In this document: positions 20,308 through 29,408 of the stretch, piece by piece
Position numbering within the stretch: position 1 is the first letter of the stretch
How the letters are laid out: every line of letters starts with the position of its first letter
Assembly: GCF_005234135.1 (NCBI RefSeq)
Contig: NZ_CP039964.1
Location: 2,348,001-2,412,000, forward strand
Direction of reading: 5' to 3'
Source: Pseudorhodobacter turbinis
GTDB taxonomy: Bacteria > Pseudomonadota > Alphaproteobacteria > Rhodobacterales > Rhodobacteraceae
DNA: 64,000 bases
Translations under genes and position numbers: made by a program
The notes under the pieces: generated by a model
What the model saw: only the letters and a program-made list of their open reading frames with translations
What the model was told of the DNA's origin: nothing
The model's database searches: none

Positions 20308-20742
20308 ATGATCCAGGAATTCAAAGATTTCATCGCCAAAGGCAACGTGATGGATATGGCCGTCGGCATCATTATCGGCGCGGCGTTCACGGCAATCGTT
20401 TCGTCGCTGGTCGGCGATCTGATCAATCCGATCATTGGCCTTGTGATTGGCGGGATTGATTTCTCGAACATGTATGTGGTGCTGGGCGGCGAAGTCGCGC
20501 CGGGAACCGGTCTGGAAGCGGCTCGTGAAAGCGGCGCTGCTGTGTTTGCCTATGGGTCCTTCATCATGGCAATCATCAACTTCCTAATCATCGCTTTTGT
20601 GGTGTTCATGCTGGTGAAAATGGTCAACCGCGTGAAAGATGCGGCTGTTAAGGAAGAAGAGGCTGTACCCGGTGCGCCCGCAGGCCCGACCCAAGAAGAG
20701 CTGTTGTCGGACATCCGCGATTTGCTGCGCAGCCGCGCCTAA
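20308..20742 (+). CDS. mscL: large-conductance mechanosensitive channel
   Basis: Pentameric inner-membrane channel that opens under membrane tension to release solutes during osmotic downshock. It is 144 residues. The N-terminal amphipathic helix and TM1 are [20 protein letters not shown] through [15 protein letters not shown], with TM2 at about residues 85-110. The charged C-terminal helix is [15 protein letters not shown]. It is a single-gene unit with its own terminator. Confidence 0.97.
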   Translation: MIQEFKDFIAKGNVMDMAVGIIIGAAFTAIVSSLVGDLINPIIGLVIGGIDFSNMYVVLGGEVAPGTGLEAARESGAAVFAYGSFIMAIINFLIIAFVVFMLVKMVNRVKDAAVKEEEAVPGAPAGPTQEELLSDIRDLLRSRA

Positions 20743-20758
20743 GATTGTGATCTGAGAC

Positions 20759-20797
20759 GGGCGGCCCGGCGGGAAAACCCGGCGGGCCGTTTTGTTT
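20759..20797 (+). terminator. rho-independent terminator of mscL
   Basis: GGCCCGGCGGG and CCCGGCGGGCC around an AAAA loop form an 11-bp stem with one internal mismatch, followed by TTTTGTTTTG. It separates mscL from the convergent ald gene, whose stop is just beyond. Confidence 0.85.
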
Positions 20798-20799
20798 TG

Positions 20800-21918
20800 T
20801 CAGAGGTCCAGCGCCTCTGCGCCCGTGATGGAGGGCAGGCCCAAAGCCTCGCCCACGGCCGGATAGGTGATATGCCCTTGATGGGTGTTCAGCCCCGCCA
20901 GCAAATGCGGGTCCTGCCTGCAGGCCTCTTTCCAGCCCTTATCCGCAAGTGCCAGCATGAAGGGCATTGTCGCATTGCCCAAGGCAAGCGTTGCCGTGCG
21001 CGCCACAGCCCCCGGCATATTGGCCACGCAGTAATGTATAATGCCGTCCACCTCATAGATCGGGTCTTGGTGGGTGGTGGCATGTGAGGTCTCGAAACAT
21101 CCGCCCTGATCAATTGCCACATCGACCAGCACCGCGCCGGGCTTCATGCTGGCAAGCTGCGCACGGCTGACCAGCTTGGGCGCTGCCGCCCCCGGTACCA
21201 GCACCGCCCCGATGACAATATCAGCGGTTTTCAACAGCTCTGCGGTATTCGCGGCCGAGGCATATTGCGTCATCAAACGCCCCTGCCAGAGATCGTCCAG
21301 CCAGCTAAGCCGGGGCAGTGATTTATCCAGCACGGTCACATTGGCCCCCATGCCAATCGCCACCCGCGCCGCCGCAGTGCCAACCACCCCGCCGCCGATA
21401 ACCACGACATTGCCCGGCAAAACCCCCGGAACTCCGCCCAACAAAATCCCGCGCCCGCCATTGGCCTTTTGCAAGGCCCAAGCGCCCACTTGTGGCGCAA
21501 GCCTGCCCGCCACCTCTGACATCGGTGCCAGCAGGGGCAGGCCGCCGCGGGCGTCGGTCACGGTTTCATAGGCAATCGCGGTCACGCCGGATTTTAGCAA
21601 GTCCTCGGTCTGCGGGCGGTCGGGGGCAAGATGCAGATAGGTGAACAACACTTGGCCCTTGCGCAGGCGGGCGCGTTCTACGGCTTGTGGTTCCTTTACC
21701 TTCACGATCATTTCCGCGTTGGAAAAGACCTCTGCGGCACTGGTGGCGATGGTGGCCCCTGCCGCGATATAATCGGCATCGGTGAAACCCGCGCCCGTGC
21801 CGGCATCGGTTTCCACCATGACCTGATGGCCATGTGCGATTGCCTCTCGCACGGCGGCGGGTGTTAGTCCGACACGGTACTCTTGCGGTTTAATTTCCTT
21901 TGGACAGCCGATTTGCAT
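20800..21918 (-). CDS. ald: alanine dehydrogenase
   Basis: NAD-dependent oxidative deamination of L-alanine to pyruvate and ammonia (reversible). It is 372 residues, full length. It begins MQIGCPKEIKPQEYRVGLTP with the substrate-binding Arg/Lys set of the family. The N-terminal catalytic part includes KVKEP, and the Rossmann motif is VVIGGGVVGTAAARVAIGMGA at about residues 170-190. It stands alone and converges on mscL. Confidence 0.95.
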   Translation of the reverse strand: MQIGCPKEIKPQEYRVGLTPAAVREAIAHGHQVMVETDAGTGAGFTDADYIAAGATIATSAAEVFSNAEMIVKVKEPQAVERARLRKGQVLFTYLHLAPDRPQTEDLLKSGVTAIAYETVTDARGGLPLLAPMSEVAGRLAPQVGAWALQKANGGRGILLGGVPGVLPGNVVVIGGGVVGTAAARVAIGMGANVTVLDKSLPRLSWLDDLWQGRLMTQYASAANTAELLKTADIVIGAVLVPGAAAPKLVSRAQLASMKPGAVLVDVAIDQGGCFETSHATTHQDPIYEVDGIIHYCVANMPGAVARTATLALGNATMPFMLALADKGWKEACRQDPHLLAGLNTHQGHITYPAVGEALGLPSITGAEALDL

Positions 21919-22004
21919 GCCAGATCTCCCTTTGATGTATGGGGAGTATTGCGCGGGACGGAGTTAAATTCCATGCTTTCCGGCAGGGGCTGGTCGATTT
22001 ATCC

Positions 22005-22754
22005 TTAGCCGCGCAGGGCCTTCGGTTTGCGGAAATGGCGGATCACAGCGACCAGCGTAATTGTGGCATAGGCCAAATCCAGCAGCACCAGCAGCAACCA
22101 AAACCGCGTGACCATCAGCCCCACAACCACCGCCGCCGCCAGCAAGACCACAACCTGCCATTCGCGCTTTACCCGGATCGCCTTGGAGGACAGCGTCGGA
22201 ACCTTGCTGATCATCAGCCAAGCAACCAGTACGATCCAGATGCCGAACACTTCCGGGTAGCTGCGGGCATCCAGAACGTTTTGCTGTGTCAGGAACAGCG
22301 GAAACAGCGCCAGCATCGCACCGGCCGGCGCAGGGACGCCGACGAAATGCGGCTTGCCCACGGGTGGCGTTTCATCGCGCGAAACGTTGAACCGTGCCAG
22401 CCGCAAACAGGCGCAACACACATAGATCAACACAAACATCCAGCCGGTCACGAAATCGCGGCTGAGGGCGAATTGAAATACCAAAATGCCGGGGGCAACG
22501 CCAAAGCATAGGAAATCGGACAGGCTGTCCAACTCTCCGCCAATATCGCTTGCCGCATTCAGTCGCCGTGCCAGCAAGCCGTCCAGTCCGTCGATCACCG
22601 CGGCAAAGATTATAAGCGCTGCGGCAATGTCATAACGCCCCACCAGCACATAGCGGATAGAGGTAAGCCCCGCACAAAGCCCCAGAATTGTCACCATATT
22701 GGGCAACAATAGGATCAGAGACAGGCTCTCGCGTTTGTGCAGTGGCTCTTTCAT
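22005..22754 (-). CDS. pssA: CDP-diacylglycerol-serine O-phosphatidyltransferase
   Basis: Inner-membrane enzyme making phosphatidylserine from CDP-diacylglycerol and serine. It is 249 residues with several membrane helices. The CDP-alcohol phosphotransferase signature DGLDGLLARRLNAASDIGGELDS-type pattern is complete (D-G-x2-A-R-x8-G-x3-D-x3-D). The ATG overlaps the psd stop (TAATG), so phosphatidylserine synthase and decarboxylase are translated from one message. That pair is the normal route to phosphatidylethanolamine. Confidence 0.95.
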   Translation of the reverse strand: MKEPLHKRESLSLILLLPNMVTILGLCAGLTSIRYVLVGRYDIAAALIIFAAVIDGLDGLLARRLNAASDIGGELDSLSDFLCFGVAPGILVFQFALSRDFVTGWMFVLIYVCCACLRLARFNVSRDETPPVGKPHFVGVPAPAGAMLALFPLFLTQQNVLDARSYPEVFGIWIVLVAWLMISKVPTLSSKAIRVKREWQVVVLLAAAVVVGLMVTRFWLLLVLLDLAYATITLVAVIRHFRKPKALRG

Positions 22755-23440
22755 TATCGTGTCCGTCCTGTGCGCGCAGGCTCGGCCGAGGTGATATCAG
22801 CCAAGACAGTTTCCCCCGCGACCATGGTTTGCCCCAAAGAGACCAGCGGCTGCACCCCTTCGGGCAAATAGACATCCAGACGGGAGCCAAAGCGGATCAT
22901 GCCGAAACGCTCGCCAGTTTGCAGGCGCGCGCCCTCGGGGACCTCGCAAACAATCCGCCTAGCTACCAACCCTGCGATTTGCACCACTGCCAGATCGCGC
23001 CCGTCCTCCATGCGCACAACCAGCGAATTACGCTCATTATCCACGCTGGCTTTATCAAGCGAGGCATTGAGGAACTTACCGGGCCGGTAGGAAATTTTGG
23101 TGATCTCGCCGGCAATCGGCAGGCGGTTCACATGGCAGTTGAAAACATTCATAAAGACCGACACCCGCATCATCGCATCCGGGCCCAGCCCCAGCTCCTC
23201 TGGCGGGACGGCGGGTTCCAGCAGGGAAATCACGCCATCGGCGGGGCTGATGATCAGGCCTTCGCGTTCGGGCGTCACACGCATCGGGTCGCGGAAAAAG
23301 TAATAGCACCAAACCGTAAGGCCAACCCCGATCCAGCCAAGCGGCTCCCACACGAAAAACAGGACCAGCGCCACAACGGCAAAGATCGGGATAAAGCGCC
23401 AGCCCTCACGGTGAATCGGCTTGATAACGGTGGACATCAT
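22754..23440 (-). CDS. psd: phosphatidylserine decarboxylase proenzyme
   Basis: Pyruvoyl enzyme converting phosphatidylserine to phosphatidylethanolamine at the inner membrane. Two N-terminal hydrophobic segments follow [16 protein letters not shown]. The self-cleavage site is the FGS of [15 protein letters not shown] near the C-terminus, the short-form Psd variant of the LGST motif. Other family blocks are [17 protein letters not shown] and [11 protein letters not shown]. The start is taken at 23440 to match family starts; an ATG at 23488 is also in frame and no strong ribosome site decides. It is coupled to pssA. Confidence 0.92.
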   Translation of the reverse strand: MMSTVIKPIHREGWRFIPIFAVVALVLFFVWEPLGWIGVGLTVWCYYFFRDPMRVTPEREGLIISPADGVISLLEPAVPPEELGLGPDAMMRVSVFMNVFNCHVNRLPIAGEITKISYRPGKFLNASLDKASVDNERNSLVVRMEDGRDLAVVQIAGLVARRIVCEVPEGARLQTGERFGMIRFGSRLDVYLPEGVQPLVSLGQTMVAGETVLADITSAEPARTGRTR

Positions 23441-23537
23441 ACTTGCGGACATAGAAGGGGCAGCCTTTGTGAATGCAGAAGTAACCATAAGGTTTTACAC
23501 AAAACCGGGGCCGAAACAATGGCGCGCGGTTGCCCAA

Positions 23538-23571
23538 AGAAAAACCCCCCGGCTTGCGCAAGGGGGTTGAT
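23538..23571 (-). terminator. rho-independent terminator of rpsU
   Basis: On the minus strand AACCCCC and GGGGGGTT enclose a GCGC-containing loop, followed by TTTTTC. It lies downstream of rpsU and upstream of the psd-pssA operon, isolating the ribosomal protein gene. Confidence 0.8.
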
Positions 23572-23620
23572 CAACAAAGCGGGTTGCCCCGCCAGAATTC
23601 GCTAACGTCGAAGTCGGGTT

Positions 23621-23827
23621 TTACAACCCGTTCTCGCGCTGGAGCTTCTTACGTGCGAGCTTGCGCGCACGTCGGATAGCTTCTGCTTGCTCACGGGCTT
23701 TTTTGACGGAGGGTTTCTCGAAATGCTGCTTGAGCTTCATTTCGCGGAACACGCCTTCGCGCTGGAGCTTTTTCTTGAGGGCCCGAAGGGCCTGTTCGAC
23801 GTTATTGTCGCGGACGCTGACCTGCAT
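23621..23827 (-). CDS. rpsU: 30S ribosomal protein S21
   Basis: Small basic ribosomal protein of 68 residues: [35 protein letters not shown] opening, then a highly basic helical tail [14 protein letters not shown]. This is the usual alphaproteobacterial S21 length. It is a single-gene unit with a terminator at 23538-23571, divergent from coq9. Confidence 0.97.
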   Translation of the reverse strand: MQVSVRDNNVEQALRALKKKLQREGVFREMKLKQHFEKPSVKKAREQAEAIRRARKLARKKLQRENGL

Positions 23828-23933
23828 GTGGTTTTCACCACCTTTCTAGGTTAAATTTGCACGGATGTGCAGGCTTGGGTCGTATAACGATGCAAAATGG
23901 GCTTGTCTACTATTGCAACGGTCGGAGGCACGG

Positions 23934-24668
23934 ATGACAGAGGCGCAAACCACGAAAAACCCTGATGACAACGGGGTAGAGCGGGCAAAACAGGCGATTT
24001 TGGACGCGGCCCTCGCGCATGTGCCGTTTGACGGCTGGTCCGAAACCACGTTTTGCGCGGCCATTGCTGATTCGGATGTGGCCGAGGGATTGGCGCGTGC
24101 GCTGTTCCCGCGCGGCGGAATTGATCTTGCGCTGGCCTTTCACTGGCAGGGAGATGCCGAAATGTTGGCGCGGCTGGCGGCGATGGACCTGACGCAGCAT
24201 CGCTATTCCGACCGCGTGGCGCTTGCGGTGCGCACCAGGCTGGAGCTGGTAGAGGACAAAGAACTGGTGCGTCGTGGCACCACGCTGTTTGCCTTGCCGC
24301 AAAACGCGACCGAAGGGGCCAAGGCGATCTGGGGCACCTCGGATGCGATCTGGCGCGCGTTGGGCGATAGCAGCACGGATTTCAACTGGTACAGCAAACG
24401 CGCCACCCTTTCGGGGGTTTACGCATCGACGGTGCTGTTCTGGTTGGGGGACGACAGCCTTGACCACAGCGCCACGTGGGAATTCCTTGACCGGCGTATC
24501 GGCAATGTCATGCAGATTGAAAAGATGAAAGCGGGGCTGCGCGATAACCCCATGTCCAAATTCTTGAAATCGGGGCCATTTTCCGGCGTTGTGAATGCTA
24601 TGGAAAGGTTCAAGATGCCCGATGCGCCAAAAGCATCTGATGATCTTCCGGGCAAGTTCCGGTCCTAA
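23934..24668 (+). CDS. COQ9-family ubiquinone biosynthesis protein
   Basis: A 244-residue protein of the COQ9 family, lipid-binding helpers of ubiquinone synthesis with a TetR-like fold. The N-terminal part has AKQAILDAALAHVPFDGWSE and the C-terminal part AIWRALGDSSTDFNWYSKRATL, the most conserved family stretch. GGAGG precedes ATG 23934; an upstream in-frame ATG at 23865 lacks a ribosome site. The quinone oxidoreductase gene follows after 33 nt on the same strand. Confidence 0.9.
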   Translation: MTEAQTTKNPDDNGVERAKQAILDAALAHVPFDGWSETTFCAAIADSDVAEGLARALFPRGGIDLALAFHWQGDAEMLARLAAMDLTQHRYSDRVALAVRTRLELVEDKELVRRGTTLFALPQNATEGAKAIWGTSDAIWRALGDSSTDFNWYSKRATLSGVYASTVLFWLGDDSLDHSATWEFLDRRIGNVMQIEKMKAGLRDNPMSKFLKSGPFSGVVNAMERFKMPDAPKASDDLPGKFRS

Positions 24669-24701
24669 GAAATCCCGACCCTGAATAAGAAGTGAGGTGA
24701 T

Positions 24702-25694
24702 ATGAACGTTCCCGACGCGATGCTAGCGATTGAAATTACGCAAGCAGGGGGGCCCGATGTGCTTGCCCCCTGTTCTGTTCCTGTGCCGCTGCCGGGGCAT
24801 GGGCAGATCTTGATCCGTGTGGCCTATGCCGGTGTGAACCGCCCCGATGCATTGCAGCGTTCAGGGGCCTATAACCCGCCGCCCAATGCCTCGCCTCTGC
24901 CGGGGTTGGAGGCATCGGGCCATGTGGCGGCTGTCGGATCGGGCGTGACGCGCTGGAAGGTGGGGGATGCGGTTTGCGCCCTGCTGCCCGGCGGCGGCTA
25001 TGCCGAATACGCGCTGACGGCGGCCGATCACGCCCTGCCAATCCCCGAGGGCATGTCCCTGCGGGAGGCTGCTTGCCTGCCCGAGACCTGCTTTACCGTT
25101 TGGTCAAACATGGTCATGCGCGGCGGCTTGAAAGCGGGAGAGCGGTTCCTTGTACATGGCGGCACCTCGGGCATCGGCACCACCGCGATCCAGATCGCCA
25201 AGGCACTGGGCGCGCGGGTCTTCGCCACCGCCGGATCGGACAAGAAATGCTCTATTTGTACGGAATTGGGGGCAGAGCAGGCGATTAACTACCAAGAAGG
25301 TGATTTCGCCGCCGCGATGAAATCGGTCGGCGGTGCTGATCTGATCCTTGATATGGTTGGCGGTCCTTATTTGCCGCGCAATGTTCGCAGCCTTGCCGAT
25401 GACGGTCGCCTTGTGCAGATCGCCTTCCTGTCCGGCGCGAAGGTGGAGCTTAACTTTGCCGAGGTGATGATGCGCCGCCTTACGATCACCGGCTCCACGC
25501 TGCGTCCGCAATCCGACCTTGCCAAGGCCCGGATCGCGGCAAAGGTGGAACAGCACGTCTGGCCCATGATTGCCCGGGGTGCCTTCAAGCCGGTGATGGA
25601 CAGCGAGTATCCGCTTGATCAGGCCCCCGCGGCCCATTGGCGGATTGAAGCGCCCGGCCATATTGGCAAAATCGTTTTGAAAGTAGCGCCTTAG
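24702..25694 (+). CDS. NAD(P)H-quinone oxidoreductase, zinc-independent MDR family
   Basis: A 330-residue medium-chain reductase of the PIG3/QOR group. The N-terminal GroES-like domain has YAGVNRPDALQRSGAYNPPP and GLEASGHVAAVGSGV. The NADPH-binding region shows LVHGGTSGIGTTAIQIAKALGA near residues 147-168. The zinc-binding cysteines of alcohol dehydrogenases are absent, as expected. The family reduces quinones by one electron or acts on reactive enones. It follows coq9, with which it may be cotranscribed. Confidence 0.9.
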   Translation: MNVPDAMLAIEITQAGGPDVLAPCSVPVPLPGHGQILIRVAYAGVNRPDALQRSGAYNPPPNASPLPGLEASGHVAAVGSGVTRWKVGDAVCALLPGGGYAEYALTAADHALPIPEGMSLREAACLPETCFTVWSNMVMRGGLKAGERFLVHGGTSGIGTTAIQIAKALGARVFATAGSDKKCSICTELGAEQAINYQEGDFAAAMKSVGGADLILDMVGGPYLPRNVRSLADDGRLVQIAFLSGAKVELNFAEVMMRRLTITGSTLRPQSDLAKARIAAKVEQHVWPMIARGAFKPVMDSEYPLDQAPAAHWRIEAPGHIGKIVLKVAP

Positions 25695-25734
25695 CGCAGT
25701 TCTTGGCCGTGCCTCAGGAGGCGCGGCCAATGCA

Positions 25735-26379
25735 TTAGCGTACCGAGCTTAAAACCGCGTCTTTCAAGGTGCAGTCGCGGATGGTATCCGTGCCACAACG
25801 GCGCGGCTCCAAATCTTTGGTTAGGCACAGGCGGACTTCTTGGATCATCCCCGCGCGGCAGGTCACGGTGATCATGTCCTTTTCCAATGCGGGATTGGCG
25901 GCAAGAAACGCCTCCTCGATAACGGCGGCGGGCACTTCCAAGGTCTTGTTGATCTTGGCAAAGACATCCGGTTCTTGCACCGAATTGAACGCCTTGCGCG
26001 CGGTTGCGAAATAATCCGTCGCCGAAAGCCCCGCGCAACGCCCGTGCTTTTTCCACTGATACCACGCAAGTCCGGCCCCGCCCATGATATCGGCCATTTC
26101 GGCTGATTGGCCCCGCGAAGGGTCCTGTGCCGTGGTCCGGCAATACGACGGCCAGCCGCTTTCATATTGCGGCCAAAGCCCGTGCAAGGTGAAGGTCAGA
26201 CCTTTTCCGGGCAGGCATTGATCCTCGCCGCGGGCATCGCCTTGCAAGGCACACCAATTCGATGACCAGCTTAGCGCCATCACATAATAGTCGAAATCTC
26301 CGGCTTTTTCGCCATCCGCCCGTGCCATGCCCCCCGAAAAAGCCATCACAATACCAATCAACGCTGCAAAAACACGCAT
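25735..26379 (-). CDS. secreted ribonuclease T2-family enzyme
   Basis: Periplasmic or secreted endoribonuclease of the T2 family, 214 residues with signal peptide MRVFAALIGIVMAFSGGMARA. The two catalytic segments are visible: CAS I as FTLHGLWPQ (about residue 63) and CAS II as WKKHGRC (about residue 108). Paired cysteines typical of the fold are present. The start at 26379 gives the signal peptide; longer extensions do not. It is divergent from trcR. Confidence 0.92.
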   Translation of the reverse strand: MRVFAALIGIVMAFSGGMARADGEKAGDFDYYVMALSWSSNWCALQGDARGEDQCLPGKGLTFTLHGLWPQYESGWPSYCRTTAQDPSRGQSAEMADIMGGAGLAWYQWKKHGRCAGLSATDYFATARKAFNSVQEPDVFAKINKTLEVPAAVIEEAFLAANPALEKDMITVTCRAGMIQEVRLCLTKDLEPRRCGTDTIRDCTLKDAVLSSVR

Positions 26380-26504
26380 TTTCTCTTTCCTCTGACTGCA
26401 TGGCCTATTATACGCACTATGACTTCCCCGAAAACGAGAAGACGCGCGGCCTCGGCCCGCAGCCGTTTTCTCGGCATGGGAGGGAATTGTAAAGGAGTGT
26501 TGCA

Positions 26505-27251
26505 ATGAACAAGCCACTGATGTCCAAAGCAACCGCCGTGTGGCTGGTGGACAACACGACCCTGACCTTCAAACAGGTTGCGGATTTTTGCGGATTGCAC
26601 GAGCTTGAAGTGCAAGGCATTGCCGATGGCGATGTGGCCATTGGCGTCAAAGGATTTGATCCCGTTGGCAACAACCAGTTGGAGCCGGGCGAGATTGAAA
26701 AGGGGCAGGCCGATGCGGCTTACCGCCTGAAACTGAAATTCAACGCCTCGGCTGTTGGTGAGGAAAAGCGTCGCGGTCCGCGTTATACGCCGCTGTCCAA
26801 ACGGCAGGACCGTCCGGCCTCTATCTTGTGGCTGGTGAAGTTTCATCCCGAGCTGACCGACGGCCAAGTGGGCAAGCTGGTCGGCACCACCAAGCCGACG
26901 ATCCAGGCGATCCGCGAGCGGACGCATTGGAACATCAACAACATCACGCCGATTGATCCGGTGGCGCTTGGCCTGTGCAAACAGACCGAACTTGATGCGG
27001 CTGTTCAGGTTGCCGTGCGCAAAAAAGCTGCTGAAGGCAGCGTTATGACCGATGACGAGCGTCGCAAGCTGGTCTCGACCGAGCAATCGCTCGGCATGCC
27101 GGATGAGCCGAAAATGCCTTCCTCGATGGCGGGGCTTGAAAACTTCTCCATGTCGGAGAAGGAAGAAAAGAAAACGGATTATTCCGATGCCGACAGCTTC
27201 TTCAACCTTCCCGATGCGGATGACGCCGAGGATGATGACGAGAATAAATAA
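26505..27251 (+). CDS. trcR: DUF1013 cell-cycle transcriptional regulator TrcR
   Basis: A 248-residue protein of the alphaproteobacterial DUF1013 family; its Caulobacter member TrcR is described as a cell-cycle transcriptional regulator. The N-terminus MSKATAVWLVDNTTLTFKQV looks like a helix-turn-helix region. A second one is seen in DGQVGKLVGTTKPTIQAIRE (about residues 125-145). The C-terminus is very acidic (DADDAEDDDENK). A GGAG ribosome site precedes ATG 26505. The gene ends in a strong terminator. Confidence 0.88.
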   Translation: MNKPLMSKATAVWLVDNTTLTFKQVADFCGLHELEVQGIADGDVAIGVKGFDPVGNNQLEPGEIEKGQADAAYRLKLKFNASAVGEEKRRGPRYTPLSKRQDRPASILWLVKFHPELTDGQVGKLVGTTKPTIQAIRERTHWNINNITPIDPVALGLCKQTELDAAVQVAVRKKAAEGSVMTDDERRKLVSTEQSLGMPDEPKMPSSMAGLENFSMSEKEEKKTDYSDADSFFNLPDADDAEDDDENK

Positions 27252-27270
27252 GGGCCTTAGATCCTTGGAA

Positions 27271-27296
27271 AAGCACCCTTCGGGGTGCTTTTTTTT
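27271..27296 (+). terminator. rho-independent terminator of trcR
   Basis: A perfect AAGCACCC-TTCG-GGGTGCTT hairpin with a stable UUCG-type tetraloop is followed by TTTTTT. It reaches the stop codon of the convergent LytTR gene, so that gene's coding end abuts the hairpin. Confidence 0.92.
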
Positions 27297-28146
27297 ATGC
27301 GCTTTGCAAAATGGCCTCGGCCCAAGGTCGGACATTTGCCTGACGGTTACGGGCCACCGGAACGTCGTGTCCATTGTGTAGGTCCAGCCGCCAGCCGCTT
27401 CGATGACGGTGCAAAGCTGCCAAAGCCTCTGCTGCGATCCAATGGCTGCGATGCACCTGCATTCCGCAATTTTCGGGCAGCTGGGCAATGGCATCCACCA
27501 ACCTTCCGCGCGCCAAAAGCGATTGCCCGTCCCGCAGGTGGATGGCGACATAATGTTCCTCTGCTTTCAGATGCCAGATGTCATCTGCCTTTAGCCGGTT
27601 GCCCAAGATTTCCAGCCACGCGGGGCATTCGACCGGTTCCTCGGGCGTTGCGGTTGATGGTTCGGCTGGTGGTTGGGCAGCAATGGGAAGGGCCACCATG
27701 CCGGTATCGCGCACGATGGCCTTGAGCAGAAAACTTGCCAGAAAGATCTCGCCCAGGGTGGTGAAAACAGTGTTGAACGCCAGCAGCTGCAGCCACTCCA
27801 ACGGACCAAGAAAATGCCCGCCCGCCAGTGAACTTATGCTGACGCCCCAGACCGACGCTATGAGCACCGCGATAATAATCACCGGCAAGGTCCGCCGAAA
27901 GATCCGCCATTGGTTGGATTGCAAAAATAGTACAACCAGTACCGCCAGAAACACAATTACACTGCTTACAATGATCAGTTTCCGGACGATGACGTCTTCG
28001 GGCATGAACGGATCATAGGGCCGCAGAATAAAAATGATTGCTGTCATGCCCAATGCCTGGGCAATAAAAAGGGGGTGCCACAAAGCACGCCTCAGGTCGT
28101 GCCCCGTGCCCCTAAACTCGTTACCATTCAAGAATAGGATGTGCAT
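27295..28146 (-). CDS. membrane protein with C-terminal LytTR DNA-binding domain
   Basis: A 283-residue protein. The N-terminal half has about four membrane helices (FIAQALGMTAIIFIL, LIIVSSVIVFLAVLVVLFL, LPVIIIAVLIASVWG, and a segment around residue 120). A linker follows, then a LytTR domain over about residues 185-280 (DIWHLKAEEHYVAIHLRDGQ, LARGRLVDAIAQL, MQVHRSHWI, VPVARNRQ). Such proteins couple a membrane signal to transcription; ligand and targets are unknown. It stands alone. Confidence 0.88.
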   Translation of the reverse strand: MHILFLNGNEFRGTGHDLRRALWHPLFIAQALGMTAIIFILRPYDPFMPEDVIVRKLIIVSSVIVFLAVLVVLFLQSNQWRIFRRTLPVIIIAVLIASVWGVSISSLAGGHFLGPLEWLQLLAFNTVFTTLGEIFLASFLLKAIVRDTGMVALPIAAQPPAEPSTATPEEPVECPAWLEILGNRLKADDIWHLKAEEHYVAIHLRDGQSLLARGRLVDAIAQLPENCGMQVHRSHWIAAEALAALHRHRSGWRLDLHNGHDVPVARNRQANVRPWAEAILQSA

Positions 28147-28406
28147 TTCATACCAAAATTAATGATTTTATCAGACACTCGCGTTAGTCTTTCGCAGGGC
28201 CGGGGGGCATATTTGCCCGTGATGAGTTTTTGTTTGCGAATGCCGGCCCAATTCATTCAACATGCGGCATGAATATTATTCTTGAAGGTAATTTTCTTGC
28301 TTGTCCAGTTTTATGGACTGCATAGACGCCCTGATGCCCGAGCCCGATCAGGGGCAGGCTGGGATTAATCCTGAAATGCCAACTATTTTTGCGCGGTGAC
28401 CAGCTT

Positions 28407-29006
28407 TTAGAACTGCCGCCGTGCGCGCAATGCCGCGCCGATCGTGCCGTCATCAAGATAATCAAGCTCTCCGCCGATGGGCACCCCTTGGGCGAGAGAA
28501 GTAATGGAAACCCCGCTGCCCTCCAGCGCTTCGGCGATGTAATGTGCGGTGGTCTGGCCGTCTACGGTTGCATTCAGCGCGAGGATCACCTCGCGGGTGC
28601 CCTCATCCTTGACCCGTGCCACAAGCGCGGGGATGCGCAGATCATCCGGCCCGATGGCATCAAGCGCCGAAAGAGTGCCGCCCAAAATGTGATAGCGACC
28701 CTTAAAGACCTGCCCGCGTTCCATCGCCCAAAGATCGGCGACATCTTCGATCACGCAAATCTCGCCGGTGGCGCGGCGGTCGTCGCTGCAAATGGTGCAA
28801 ACCTCGGCGCCGCTGATGTTGCCGCAAATCTGGCAGTCGCGCGCATTCTCGGCCACGCTTGCCATGACCCGCGCCAAAGGGGCCATCACTTGCACGCGCT
28901 TTTTGAGCAGCATTAAAACCGCACGGCGCGCCGACCGGGGGCCAAGCCCCGGCAGACGCGCCATCAGGTCGATAAGCTGCTCAATCTCTTTGGGGGCCTG
29001 CGCCAT
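28407..29006 (-). CDS. recR: recombination protein RecR
   Basis: Works with RecF and RecO to load RecA at gapped DNA. It is 199 residues, full length. The helix-hairpin-helix start is [15 protein letters not shown]4 zinc finger reads [16 protein letters not shown] at about residues 57-72. The Toprim domain has [15 protein letters not shown]. It is the last gene of dnaX-ybaB-recR, a conserved bacterial arrangement, with only 3 nt to ybaB. Confidence 0.96.
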   Translation of the reverse strand: MAQAPKEIEQLIDLMARLPGLGPRSARRAVLMLLKKRVQVMAPLARVMASVAENARDCQICGNISGAEVCTICSDDRRATGEICVIEDVADLWAMERGQVFKGRYHILGGTLSALDAIGPDDLRIPALVARVKDEGTREVILALNATVDGQTTAHYIAEALEGSGVSITSLAQGVPIGGELDYLDDGTIGAALRARRQF

Positions 29007-29009
29007 GGA

Positions 29010-29354
29010 TCAAAACGGCAGCTTCATACCGGGCGGAAGGCCCAGACCTTCGGTCAGCTTGCCCATTTCCGCCTGCGCCCGCTCGCTCGCCTTGCCTTGG
29101 GCGTCTTTGATCGCGGCAAGGATCAGGTCCTCGACCACCTCTTTTTCCGAGGCGACAAAGATCGACGGGTCAATATCCAGCCCCGTCAGTTCCCCCTTGG
29201 CCGTCGCGCGTGCCTGCACAAGGCCAGCGCCGCTTTCGCCGGTCACGGTGATCCGTTCCAGCGACTCTTGCATTTCGGCCATCTTGCCTTGCATTTCCTG
29301 CGCGGTTTTCATCATCTTGGCCATATCGCCAAGCCCGCCTAGACCTTTCAGCAT
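29010..29354 (-). CDS. YbaB/EbfC nucleoid-associated protein
   Basis: Small DNA-binding dimer of 114 residues, MLKGLGGLGDMAKMMKTAQEMQ-type opening and a conserved central ITVTGESGAGLV. A GGAGAA ribosome site sits 8 nt before ATG 29354, favouring it over the in-frame ATG at 29369. It lies between dnaX and recR, its usual place. The family binds DNA and is linked to recombination or nucleoid structure. Confidence 0.93.
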   Translation of the reverse strand: MLKGLGGLGDMAKMMKTAQEMQGKMAEMQESLERITVTGESGAGLVQARATAKGELTGLDIDPSIFVASEKEVVEDLILAAIKDAQGKASERAQAEMGKLTEGLGLPPGMKLPF

Positions 29355-29408
29355 CGCATATTCTCCCATTACCGGTTTTCTTTGACCTAAGGTGCGCGGC
29401 CTGCGGCT